From: Dielma fastidiosa
GTDB taxonomy: Bacteria; Bacillota_I; Bacilli_A; Erysipelotrichales; Erysipelotrichaceae
Direction of reading: 5' to 3'
DNA: 64,000 nucleotides
Assembly (NCBI RefSeq): GCF_000313565.1
Contig: NZ_HE578924.1
Location: 285,881-349,880 of the forward strand
Position numbers and translations under genes: made by a program
Notes under the pieces: model-generated
Told to the model about the DNA's origin: nothing
Seen by the model: the letters and a program-made list of their open reading frames with translations, nothing else
Database searches by the model: none
In this document: one piece after another, positions 1 through 7,902 of the stretch
Layout of the letters: the number at the start of each line of letters is the position of its first letter
How positions within the stretch are numbered: the first letter of the stretch is position 1

Positions 1-28
1 ATTTTTTTATATTTAATTGTGAATTAAA

Positions 29-295
29 TTAACCAACGATTTTTTGTGTACGAAGAACTTCTTCGATAGCTGCGATAGCAGCATCTTCATCTTCACCGTT
101 GCAAGAAATAGTGATTTCAGATTGTGTTGGAATTCCTAAAGACATAACACCCATGATTGATTTCATGTTTACTTCACGTCCTTTGAAAGACACATTCACT
201 TCACATTTGAATTTACTAGCTGCGTTAACTGCTACTGTTGCAGGGCGTGCATGTAATCCAACTGGATCGATTACTGATACTGTAATTTGTTTCAT
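29..295 (-). CDS. ptsH: Phosphocarrier protein HPr
   Basis: An 88-residue HPr, the usual family length. It relays phosphate from enzyme I to the sugar-specific EIIA domains of the PTS in the cytoplasm. The active-site motif GLHARPAT carries the phosphorylatable His15, and NMKSIMGVMSL holds the Ser46 context that HPr kinase targets in Firmicutes for CcpA-dependent catabolite control. A strong AGGAGG site lies 7 bases before the ATG. No ptsI follows inside the window, so the gene appears monocistronic or last in its transcript. The His15 context argues against the regulatory paralogue Crh. Confidence 0.97.
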   Translation of the reverse strand: MKQITVSVIDPVGLHARPATVAVNAASKFKCEVNVSFKGREVNMKSIMGVMSLGIPTQSEITISCNGEDEDAAIAAIEEVLRTQKIVG

Positions 296-450
296 TTTTA
301 TTCCTCCTAATATTCTTCTACTCCATTTTAAACCATTTCGGTAGCACTTACAATGCTAAAATCGCAAATATTTGATTATTTTAAAAATAAATCTGCGAGC
401 CTTGTTTTTCAATCAGAAATGTAGTGTTATTTCAATCTGACAAACGAGAT

Positions 451-918
451 TTATAAAGTTTTACAGAGCCGTTCTTCATCTATTTTTCCTGATTTAAGCT
501 GTTCAGTAAAAGCCTCACTGCTGATTACATTAAAGCCGTGATCCAGTAAATACTGCGCGGTTATACCGTTTCCTTCAATGATTCTGCCGCTGAAAGTTCC
601 ATCATAAATCCTGCCTGCGCCGCAGCTTGGCGAGCGTACTTGCAGGATACACAGCGTGCATTTATTCGCCTGTGCAACTGCCAGCGTTTGTTTTGCGCCT
701 TCTATGAAAGCTTCTGTCACATCTTCGCCAAGATTGTTGATAACCCGATCCTTTACCCGTTCACAACAGGCCCTTGGCGTCGGCAGACCACCCATCACTT
801 CAGGACAAACACTGATGTTTTCCTTATCCTTCAGATAATCTATAAGTAAAGCATTGGCATTATTACCGCCGCTGTATTTACAATTTTCACCTAGCAGGCA
901 AGCACTGACTAATATCAT
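451..918 (-). CDS. DUF523 family protein
   Basis: A 155-residue protein opening with VSACLLGENCKYSGGNN, the hallmark of the DUF523 (YbbK-like) family, with further conserved stretches CPEVMGGLPTPR and RSPSCG. The conserved cysteines suggest metal or cluster binding, but no function is established. Its ATG overlaps the stop of the upstream yaaA-type gene by 4 bases, so the two are translationally coupled. That coupling hints at a shared stress role, which is inference only. Confidence 0.9.
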   Translation of the reverse strand: MILVSACLLGENCKYSGGNNANALLIDYLKDKENISVCPEVMGGLPTPRACCERVKDRVINNLGEDVTEAFIEGAKQTLAVAQANKCTLCILQVRSPSCGAGRIYDGTFSGRIIEGNGITAQYLLDHGFNVISSEAFTEQLKSGKIDEERLCKTL

Positions 919-1631
919 AACTGCACCTCCTTGACAAATACTAAATGCTTAGCGTTGGAAAGCTGTTCATGAAAGTGATACCCATCTTCATTAAAAGCCT
1001 TTACCGCTTCTATATTATCTATCTTATGCTTAATGCAATAATAAATCAGCGAACCGCGGGCCATCTTAGCCGCCGTCGCCTCAATCTTCAGTTTACCCTG
1101 TTTTTCCACATAAAAGGATACACTGCATTTTGTTTCAGGCAATAAAGCACTATATTCCTTAGAACAGCAATCCAAAATGCATTCATCCTTTAAACCATCC
1201 GCAAGCTTTAACCGCCAAAATTCAGTAAGTGATTTGCCTTCAACCTGTAAGGGATTTTCAACATCCAAACGATATTCACTGATGCCGTCCTTTACCCTCA
1301 GCATCCCATACAAGCCGCTCATAATCCGCAAGTGTTCTTGAGCAAAATTCCAATCCTCCTGATTCCATGCATGTACCTGCATCCGTTTAAACTGCAGGCC
1401 GTCAAAGCACAGTCCGGCATTGTTCTGCGTCACTGGTTCAAAGGATTGAAAACGACTCACATTCTGCAGCGCTATCTTTTCATTGCACTTATAGAATTTC
1501 ATTAGTTCCTCTGTATTTTTATCTTTTAATAAGGAAGCTATATGGGCAGCTGTCTGTGCAAACATCGGCTGGCTCGCTTCCGCAATTGCCTCGCTTTTCA
1601 TCGTTTTAGTCGGTGAACAACATATGATCAT
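915..1631 (-). CDS. yaaA: Peroxide stress protein YaaA (DUF328)
   Basis: A 238-residue member of the YaaA/DUF328 family. It begins with the typical CCSPTKTM, and later shows AFNEDGYHFHEQLS near the C-terminus, both family signatures. In E. coli YaaA limits intracellular free iron during peroxide stress and binds DNA. The length matches Firmicute members. It heads a two-gene unit with the DUF523 gene (ATGA overlap). The neighbouring HdeD and Hsp20 genes are also stress-linked, but nothing in the sequence shows co-regulation. Confidence 0.92.
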   Translation of the reverse strand: MIICCSPTKTMKSEAIAEASQPMFAQTAAHIASLLKDKNTEELMKFYKCNEKIALQNVSRFQSFEPVTQNNAGLCFDGLQFKRMQVHAWNQEDWNFAQEHLRIMSGLYGMLRVKDGISEYRLDVENPLQVEGKSLTEFWRLKLADGLKDECILDCCSKEYSALLPETKCSVSFYVEKQGKLKIEATAAKMARGSLIYYCIKHKIDNIEAVKAFNEDGYHFHEQLSNAKHLVFVKEVQL

Positions 1632-1758
1632 TATCTTTCTCCTTAATACCTATACAAATTTAACCGCATGTAATAAAATAAGTCAAATAAATCTTTCTGT
1701 CTAATGGTTAATTGTTAAAAATAGGTTATGATAAGAATAGATAAAAGGAGTGATCGTA

Positions 1759-2286
1759 ATGAATAGAAAATGGAGTCAGGTTTTGTGGCTGCTGTCCGCG
1801 ATTTTATTAATTGGTGCCGGGGTGATCTGTATTATGAATCCGATGACTGCCCTCTCATCAATCGCCTGGATTATTGCCATTGCGATATTATTTGAAGGCT
1901 TTTCAGATATTGTTGGTTATTTCTTCTTCAGAGATACCTTTTTCAGTAACGCATGGATGCTGATCGACGGTATTTTAAGTGTTATCATGGCTTGCTTTTT
2001 AATCGGTTATAATGACATAACCGCTGCCTTTATACCTTATATATTCAGTGGCTGGCTTTTAGTTACAAGTCTTGCGAAATTCATCAATAGTTTTCAAATG
2101 CGCCGCTTTAACTTTGCCAGCTGGAATTGGATGTGCGCGCTTGGCATTGTCGGCATCGCATTTTCAATCTTTGCCTTTTTCAATCCGTCGCTGGCAATTC
2201 TGACAATCAGTGTATTGCTTGGCGCCCTGTTGATATTCCAAGGCTTAGTTACCTTGATTCGCTGGTATCTCTGCCTTAATTTTTAA
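1759..2286 (+). CDS. HdeD-like DUF308 membrane protein
   Basis: A 175-residue protein made almost entirely of hydrophobic helices, about six, arranged as two-helix repeats of the DUF308/HdeD type with MNPM and FNPSLAIL between helices. HdeD proteins are linked to acid resistance in enterobacteria; the role in Firmicutes is not settled. I chose the ATG at 1759 because AAGGAG sits 8 bases upstream. A GTG at 1750 is in frame but lies inside the ribosome site. An intrinsic terminator follows directly. Confidence 0.85.
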   Translation: MNRKWSQVLWLLSAILLIGAGVICIMNPMTALSSIAWIIAIAILFEGFSDIVGYFFFRDTFFSNAWMLIDGILSVIMACFLIGYNDITAAFIPYIFSGWLLVTSLAKFINSFQMRRFNFASWNWMCALGIVGIAFSIFAFFNPSLAILTISVLLGALLIFQGLVTLIRWYLCLNF

Positions 2287-2301
2287 AATTTTCCCTCTCT
2301 C

Positions 2302-2326
2302 GAACAGGTACGCCTGTTCTTTTTTT
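2302..2326 (+). terminator. Intrinsic terminator after the HdeD-like gene
   Basis: GAACAGG (2302-2308) pairs with CCTGTTC (2313-2319) around a 4-base loop and is followed by seven T. It separates the gene from the converging membrane-protein gene. Confidence 0.9.
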
Positions 2327-3179
2327 ATCCCGCATAGCCAAAGAACCAAGCAATCATCGCAAATAAAATAGTTAAAACGATAGAGACATAAAGCCAATCA
2401 TTTTTTTCTGTGAGGTCATCAACCGGTTCAGCCGCCACTGTTTCACTCTCCTGCTGTGCTTTTTCGCTAAGCTTCAGCCAGTATTTATTCCCTTCACTGA
2501 TCAGCTCAACCTGATGTGATGCATTTTCCATCTCTGCCGCCAAGGCTGCTTTTAAAGCGATATCAAACAATGCTGAATAATAGCCGCTGATCTGATCAAA
2601 AGCCTTTTGAGCCATCAGTACCAACAATTCATCCGGCACCTCACCCGCCTCTTGGTAAACAAGAATACCATTCAGGTTATCCGTTCTATATTGCGCAAGC
2701 CGCCGTCTCCGTATCAAATCTGCCTGTTGATCAAAATGTTCCTTATCGGTAAGTGTATCATCGCTGACCAGCTCTTCAAAATCTTTAAGAACATCAGATA
2801 CCACCGCATAAGCCAAGACATCACCTTGTATCAGATGGGTATATTCATTCAGCTGATCATTGTCAATCCTCACCCCAATCTGTGTATATTCATAAGTATC
2901 CTTTTGATCAAGATGCCAGCGTTCAGTCAATGAAACATGTCCCAAAGGTACATCATCAAAAAATGTCTGCCAGATCACACTGTCAAAGTTGTTCTTATAG
3001 CGTTTATAGGACGCACTGCTTTTAAGTGCATATAAAACATCATTACCCTGCCGGTACTGCATATAATCAAGTGGTTCACAGGATGTTTCTGCCGGGCATT
3101 GAGCTGGAAAAGGAATCTGTTCTACCTTTAATGCAGATGGCATGCTCAGCAGCAATATTAAAGAGAGTAAAATTTTCAT
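2325..3179 (-). CDS. Unknown exported protein with C-terminal membrane anchor
   Basis: A 284-residue protein that I do not recognise. It has an N-terminal signal-like hydrophobic stretch (about residues 1-17), a long soluble charged region (20-255) and one C-terminal transmembrane helix (about 262-282, ending WFFGYAG). The shape suggests an extracytoplasmic domain tethered by its C-terminal helix, as in TPM-type proteins, but I see no TPM motif to confirm this. AAGG lies about 6 bases before the start. It stands alone, converging on the HdeD-like gene. Confidence 0.75.
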   Translation of the reverse strand: MKILLSLILLLSMPSALKVEQIPFPAQCPAETSCEPLDYMQYRQGNDVLYALKSSASYKRYKNNFDSVIWQTFFDDVPLGHVSLTERWHLDQKDTYEYTQIGVRIDNDQLNEYTHLIQGDVLAYAVVSDVLKDFEELVSDDTLTDKEHFDQQADLIRRRRLAQYRTDNLNGILVYQEAGEVPDELLVLMAQKAFDQISGYYSALFDIALKAALAAEMENASHQVELISEGNKYWLKLSEKAQQESETVAAEPVDDLTEKNDWLYVSIVLTILFAMIAWFFGYAG

Positions 3180-3370
3180 CGGTAGCCTTCTTTCAAGATT
3201 ACTATGCCTAACCTTGTTTTAATTATGCGTAAACACTTTGCTTCTTTGAAAGAAATAAGTACCATTCCCGATATTGGTAAAGCTCATATAGAAGTGCAAG
3301 TAAAATCAAGTCTGATTCTTGATTCTGTTTTATAATAATCATTGTTATATAACAGAATGGCGGTGTGAAT

Positions 3371-4372
3371 ATGTTTGAATGGCAGCAGCAGATTCAAATC
3401 ATAACGAATGAAATTGATCAATGCATCAAAAATTACAATGATGAGGCTTTAACCTTGCGTATGCTTGCTAAGCGGCTTGGTTATTCTGAATTCTATACAA
3501 CCAGAAAATTCAAACAGATAACAGGTATGCAGTTTAAAGATTATTTACGATGCCGAAAATTAGCCTTTGCGCTGAAGGAGATCCGTGACAGTGATAAGCG
3601 TATTATGCAAATTGCTTTAGATTATGGCTTTTCATCACATGAAGCATTCACCAGAGCATTTAAGAATACCTATGGTGTTACACCAAGTCATTACCGCGCC
3701 AATCCCCAAGCAGTCATTCTCCGCACTAAAATACAGCCCTTTGACCGTTATTTTTTAGGCCTGCAGGAAATAGGCATGATGAAATCCTCTGCGTCAATTA
3801 AGATTTATTTTGTGACAATTCCCGCTCATAAATTTCTATATATCAGTAATTATGAAAGCAATGGCTATTGGGATTTCTGGCAGAAACAAAACTTAAAACA
3901 AGGTCAGGATCAAGATACTGTCTGCGGTTATCTGGACAGCATCAAGGGTAAGCTGGATGATGGCGGCGGCAGTGAAACCAACAGCAGCAGCGGTCAGATT
4001 ATGGCTTATATTATCGATCCCGACGGCAGGCTTTGTGATTGGGGGATTGAGCGCGTTGAATGCTATGGCGTCAGACTGCCAGCTAATTATCATGGTGTCA
4101 TTCCACCGCATTTTCAGCTGCGGGATGTCTTATCCGCAGAATATATAGTCTTTGAACATGGGCCCTTTGATTATGATCAGGAAAACCGCAGCGTAGAAGA
4201 GCAAATGGAAAAAGCGATGGCAGATTTTGATTATACTGAAACTGATTATGTACCGGATCTGACACCTGGCAGAATCATTTATTTCTATTTTGATCCAGTG
4301 AAGGGATGGAAATATATCAGACCTGTAAAGAGGCAGGCAGACAAGGAGCGATATAATGAAAAAATGGTATGA
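3371..4372 (+). CDS. AraC-family regulator with GyrI-like effector domain
   Basis: Residues 10-110 form an AraC/XylS double helix-turn-helix: LRMLAKRLGYSEFYTTRKFK is the first helix pair and IALDYGFSSHEAFTRAFK the second. From about residue 120 to the end is a GyrI-like small-molecule-binding domain. This architecture is typical of multidrug or toxic-compound sensors. The ATG at 3371 is preferred; a GTG two codons upstream is possible and neither has a strong ribosome site. The next gene overlaps by 17 bases, so the pair is coupled. Confidence 0.9.
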   Translation: MFEWQQQIQIITNEIDQCIKNYNDEALTLRMLAKRLGYSEFYTTRKFKQITGMQFKDYLRCRKLAFALKEIRDSDKRIMQIALDYGFSSHEAFTRAFKNTYGVTPSHYRANPQAVILRTKIQPFDRYFLGLQEIGMMKSSASIKIYFVTIPAHKFLYISNYESNGYWDFWQKQNLKQGQDQDTVCGYLDSIKGKLDDGGGSETNSSSGQIMAYIIDPDGRLCDWGIERVECYGVRLPANYHGVIPPHFQLRDVLSAEYIVFEHGPFDYDQENRSVEEQMEKAMADFDYTETDYVPDLTPGRIIYFYFDPVKGWKYIRPVKRQADKERYNEKMV

Positions 4373-4706
4373 CGAAGAATATGAATGGGAAATTGAAGTA
4401 GCCGGCTTTCTGCGCGGACAGCAGACAGAACACTATTGCCGCAATGGTGAAGAGATCGGGGATAAATACACCTGTACCTATGGCTGTCCAGTAAACGCGG
4501 ATGGCCAAGGTATCTGTTCAAAGGTAATGCTGATAATGTTTCCTATCATGGAAGCTGTCAGAAGCGGCGGTGATTTGGAGAATATCGGCGGTCATGAACG
4601 TTACAGTCAAAATGTCGTATGTCCAGATGGCTGTGTATTATTTAAAATGACCGCTAATAAAACTGGCAATGAAAATTTCCACAAGGGGCACTTTTACGAT
4701 TCATAG
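4356..4706 (+). CDS. TIGR04076 family protein
   Basis: A 116-residue cysteine-containing protein that fits the TIGR04076 family. The signatures are YGCPVNADGQGICSK in the middle and CPDGCVLFKM near the end. Family function is unknown. It overlaps the end of the AraC-type regulator gene by 17 bases and ends just before a bidirectional terminator. The regulator may control its own operon, which is inference. Confidence 0.85.
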   Translation: MKKWYDEEYEWEIEVAGFLRGQQTEHYCRNGEEIGDKYTCTYGCPVNADGQGICSKVMLIMFPIMEAVRSGGDLENIGGHERYSQNVVCPDGCVLFKMTANKTGNENFHKGHFYDS

Positions 4707-4727
4707 AAAAATTTTATAAAGCACAAA

Positions 4728-4783
4728 AAAAGCTGTAACGCTTTTTGACCTTCTCAATCTTGGGTCAAACCGTTACAGCTTTA
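4728..4783. terminator. Bidirectional intrinsic terminator
   Basis: AAAAGCTGTAACG (4728-4740) pairs with CGTTACAGCTTT (4771-4782), with an inner GACC/GGTC stem. A and T tracts lie at the two edges. It serves the converging TIGR04076 and Hsp20 genes. Confidence 0.85.
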
Positions 4784-4788
4784 TGCTT

Positions 4789-5208
4789 TTATTCAATTGC
4801 TATAAATTTCTTTTCTTCAACTTCTTTTGGTGCATCAACAGGTACTACGATTTTCAGTTCACCATTTTCAAATTTAGCTTTAATATCCGTTTCCTTAACA
4901 CCGTCACCAACATAGAAGCTGCGTGAACAGCTGCCGGTGTAACGCTCCTGACGGATCACATTACCCTTGTCATCTTTTTCTTCATTGCTTGTATTCTTGC
5001 TGGCACTGACATTCAGATATCCATCCTTCAATTCAATCTTGATGTCCTCCTTGCCATAACCAGGCAATTCCATATCAAGCAGGTAATTGCCATCCTTTTC
5101 CGTTACATCCGTTTTCATGATATTCGAGCTTTTCTTAGTGAAAATCGGATCAAAAAACATATCATCAAATGCATCATCAAATAAATTCAATCCAGGTAAG
5201 AATTTCAT
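4789..5208 (-). CDS. Hsp20/alpha-crystallin small heat-shock protein
   Basis: About 139 residues with an alpha-crystallin domain (about 35-135): LLDMELPGYGKEDIKIELKD, the RQERYTGSCSRSFYVG strand and the family motif FENGELKIVVP near the end. It is an ATP-independent holdase for unfolding cytoplasmic proteins. Two in-frame ATGs exist (5214 and 5208). GAGG lies 8 bases before the second, which I prefer. The promoter carries a CIRCE-like operator, so HrcA control is predicted. Confidence 0.93.
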   Translation of the reverse strand: MKFLPGLNLFDDAFDDMFFDPIFTKKSSNIMKTDVTEKDGNYLLDMELPGYGKEDIKIELKDGYLNVSASKNTSNEEKDDKGNVIRQERYTGSCSRSFYVGDGVKETDIKAKFENGELKIVVPVDAPKEVEEKKFIAIE

Positions 5209-5282
5209 AACCATCGCCTCTTTCGTAACAATATCATTTCATGAATTCAAACCTCATCAGGTCCTATCCTGATTACACTTAT

Positions 5283-5311
5283 AGTATAATCCAAAGTGTT
5301 GGCACTGTCAA
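5283..5311 (-). promoter_or_regulatory. Promoter of the hsp20 gene
   Basis: On the minus strand TTGACA (5306-5311) is separated by exactly 17 bases from TATACT (5283-5288), close to a consensus sigma-A promoter about 75 bases upstream of the gene. Confidence 0.85.
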
Positions 5312-5325
5312 TAGTTGAGTGCTAA
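5299..5325 (-). promoter_or_regulatory. CIRCE-like HrcA operator
   Basis: TTGGCACTG, nine bases, then GAGTGCTAA. The known CIRCE consensus is TTAGCACTC-N9-GAGTGCTAA, so one arm is perfect and the other has two mismatches. It overlaps the -35 hexamer, where a bound repressor would block RNA polymerase. Confidence 0.85.
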
Positions 5326-5371
5326 ATTTTTGACTTTTTTCAATTAATTTTTACTAATAAATACAAATCTG

Positions 5372-6217
5372 TTAAAAAATCAGTGTCGCTGCCAAATTTA
5401 CAAGCATACATAAGCCCAAGCCAATCAATGTCGGCAGTGCAAAGGCAATCAGCGTCCACCGCCAGCTTTGTGTCTCTTTCTTGATGGTCAGCAGGGTAGT
5501 TGCACAAGGCCAATGCAGCAAAGTAAAGAGCAGGGTGCAGATTGCGGTGATCCATGTCCAGCCATGATCTACCAGCAATGTTTTTAACTGCATTATATTA
5601 TCATAATCAACCATGGAACCGCTGGCTAAGTAGCTCATAATCAGAATCGGTATCACGATTTCATTGGCTGGGAAACCAAGGATAAAGGCCAACAGTATAT
5701 AACCATCTAATCCGCACAGCTTCGCAAAGGGATCAAGAAGTCCTGCGCAGTGAGTCAGCAGTGTGGCATCACCGATTGTAATATTCGCCATCAGCCAAAT
5801 TAAGAGACCGGCCGGGGCGGCCACTGCCATCGCTCTGCCTAACACAAACAGGGTACGGTCAAAGATTGAATGTACAAGCGTTTTGACAATCTGCGGTTTG
5901 CGATAAGGCGGCAGCTCCAAAATAAAGGTGGAGGGCACCCCCTTAAGAATCGTTTTATTCAGGAGCGACGACACCTTAAAGGTTGTGAATACGCCTAGCA
6001 GAATGACTCCCATTAACAACAGTGTGGATATCATTGACTGCATAAAAGGCAGGGACGCTCCGACAAAAAACATCGTTATAATAGCTATCATTGTAGGAAA
6101 GCGCCCGTTACATGGTACAAAGTTATTCGTACAGATAGCCATTAAACGCTCTCTTGGCGAATCGATGATCCGACAGCCGACGATGCCAGCCGCATTACAT
6201 CCAAACCCCATGCACAT
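5372..6217 (-). pseudogene. feoB: FeoB ferrous iron transporter, 3' half (split by insertion)
   Basis: This frame encodes the C-terminal half of FeoB. It opens with CMGFGCNAAGIVGCRI and DSPRERL, which in intact FeoB directly follow GACGKQALTM, and continues with about seven transmembrane helices and LELPPYRKPQ. No ribosome site or promoter precedes its ATG. The missing first half lies at 11811-13100 on the same strand. The two halves are separated by a serine-recombinase element, and joining them at the shared 10-bp core restores an unbroken reading frame. In the integrated state it is probably not translated as a working protein. Confidence 0.93.
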
Positions 6218-6222
6218 GGTTA
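6213..6222. repeat. Attachment-site core, left end of element
   Basis: CACATGGTTA here recurs exactly at 11809-11818; the flanking bases differ on both sides. A shared AAACCC just to the left extends the similarity imperfectly. This is the expected look of attL/attR after serine-recombinase integration into feoB. Confidence 0.8.
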
Positions 6223-6234
6223 GTGTTTTCGGCG

Positions 6235-7752
6235 CTATGGTTTGATTTTAAAACGCGGATGAAAAACGATTTGCTGCTGCTTTTCATGATTCTCATCACT
6301 TCCCTGACTGATTTCAATAGATTCAAAAAACGCAGATAACAGCTGCGGTGACAGCTCGTCAAAGCGAATAATATCCCGATATATTTTTTCAAAATCCACG
6401 GTGTCATCTACCGTTTGTCTAAGGCTGTCCAGCTGACTTTTCTCTGCTTCATAATGCTCTTTGAGCTGTTCAAAGCGCTGGGCGCTCAGCGTACCCGCAT
6501 AATAATCAAGATAGAGCGTATCAAGGATGTGATTCAATTCATCGATGCGTTCATTCTCATGCTTGGACGGCGACAGCTCCTCTTTGATCTCAGCAAATAC
6601 TTCCTGCTTCTCAGCCTCATCCAAGAGAGCATAGCGTTTAAGCACTTCCCTTGTACACTGCATCAGATCATTATAATCAATAAAATGATTGCTGCAGATC
6701 GATTTTCCATGGCTTTTGTATGAACCGCATGCCAGAATCACATGCGGCATACTGCCAATCGTCGACATGCCGTGATGACAGTCAGCACAAACCGCAATCT
6801 TTGAAAAGCTGTTAACAAAGCTGTCTTTTTTTACACACTGCCGCTGCTTTGCCCCTTCATTGGCTAAATCGAATAATTCCTGTTCCACAACTGCCTCATG
6901 TGTATTTTCTACAATGATCCATTCCTGCATCGGCAATGCACTGACATGTCGATTTTTAAAACTGCTCTTGACAGACTTCCCCTGTGCGCTGTGTCCGCGA
7001 TAAACCGGATTCTTCAATATCTTACGGATTGTTGAAGCTGACCACGCCTTTTTCTGGGTATAATTAGCAAGCTTGAGATGCGGGTATTTCTGACAGCGAT
7101 AAACGGCCGGTGAACTGATTTTCTGCTCATTTAAGCTTTTCGCAATATTGGCGGAGGAACAGCCAAATGCCGCCATTTCAAAAATTCGGTGTACGATTGG
7201 AGCCGTATTGGGATCAATCACTAAATGATTCTTATCATGCTTATCCTTTTGATACCCATAGGGTGCGAAATTGCCGATAAAGGCACCTTCACGCATCTTA
7301 GTCTGAAAAGAGGAACGGATTTTCCTAGAAGTGTCACGGGCCACCATTTCATTAACCACGTTGCGGAAGGGGGCCAGATCATTCAGCGGCTGATCCGAAT
7401 CCACCTCATCATTCACCGCGATAAAGCGCACATTCTTAGCGGGAAAATAGACTTCAGTATACTGACCGGTTTGAATATAATCACGGCCCAGCCGCGACAA
7501 ATCTTTTACCAATATCAAATTAATTAAACCATTTTCCACAGCCTGAATCAGCTGATTGAACCCCGGCCGGTCAAAGGTTGTTCCGGATACGCCGTCATCA
7601 CAGAATTCCGCCACGATATCAAAGCCGGCTTTTTCCGCATAATCCTGAAGCAGCTTACGCTGATTGGAGATACTAGAGCTTTCTTTTTGATTGTCATCAT
7701 CTTTTGAAAGACGCAGGTAAAAAGCACCGCGCAGCTTATGCTTTCTTTCCAT
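6235..7752 (-). CDS. Large serine recombinase (site-specific integrase)
   Basis: 505 residues. The N-terminal resolvase domain (about 8-150) has the nucleophile context YLRLSKDD, DGVSGTTFDRPGF and KDLSRLGRDY. It is followed by a recombinase domain (about 165-285, with PYGYQKD and ILKNPVYRGH), a zinc-ribbon region (CADC around residue 315, later CGSY and CSNHF) and a coiled-coil-like segment (about 375-440). These are the hallmarks of TndX/TnpX-like integrases. The stop lies only 13 bases from the attL core. It overlaps the upstream 37-codon ORF, so translation is probably coupled. It is the obvious candidate for moving the element in and out of feoB. Confidence 0.93.
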   Translation of the reverse strand: MERKHKLRGAFYLRLSKDDDNQKESSSISNQRKLLQDYAEKAGFDIVAEFCDDGVSGTTFDRPGFNQLIQAVENGLINLILVKDLSRLGRDYIQTGQYTEVYFPAKNVRFIAVNDEVDSDQPLNDLAPFRNVVNEMVARDTSRKIRSSFQTKMREGAFIGNFAPYGYQKDKHDKNHLVIDPNTAPIVHRIFEMAAFGCSSANIAKSLNEQKISSPAVYRCQKYPHLKLANYTQKKAWSASTIRKILKNPVYRGHSAQGKSVKSSFKNRHVSALPMQEWIIVENTHEAVVEQELFDLANEGAKQRQCVKKDSFVNSFSKIAVCADCHHGMSTIGSMPHVILACGSYKSHGKSICSNHFIDYNDLMQCTREVLKRYALLDEAEKQEVFAEIKEELSPSKHENERIDELNHILDTLYLDYYAGTLSAQRFEQLKEHYEAEKSQLDSLRQTVDDTVDFEKIYRDIIRFDELSPQLLSAFFESIEISQGSDENHEKQQQIVFHPRFKIKP

Positions 7753-7849
7753 AACGCACTTCCTTCAAAATCAGTAATTTGATTAACTGTTTAAGCTCCA
7801 TTTTACCGCTTGTTACTTGAACTGTATAATTTACTTTCTTCTTTTTCAT
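7736..7849 (-). CDS. Small 37-residue basic protein upstream of the recombinase
   Basis: This short ORF begins MKKKKVNYTVQV and ends VRYGKKA, overlapping the recombinase start by 17 bases. It is lysine-rich and starts after a GGTGAT-like site. The position and overlap suggest a translated coupling peptide or a small DNA-binding accessory such as a directionality factor. The latter is speculation from location and charge alone. Confidence 0.5.
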   Translation of the reverse strand: MKKKKVNYTVQVTSGKMELKQLIKLLILKEVRYGKKA

Positions 7850-7876
7850 AAGATCACCATTCTATCATATGAAAAA

Positions 7877-7902
7877 AGAACCACGCTTAGACAAGTGGTT
7901 CT
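7877..7902 (-). terminator. Intrinsic terminator of the ABC exporter operon
   Basis: AGAACCAC (7877-7884) pairs with GTGGTTCT (7895-7902); on the minus strand the hairpin is followed by six T. The stem overlaps the last codons of the second ABC gene and separates it from the recombinase gene. Confidence 0.85.

Noticed and set aside
29-295. Crh rather than HPr
   Set aside because: The GLHARP motif retains the phosphorylatable histidine that Crh lacks.
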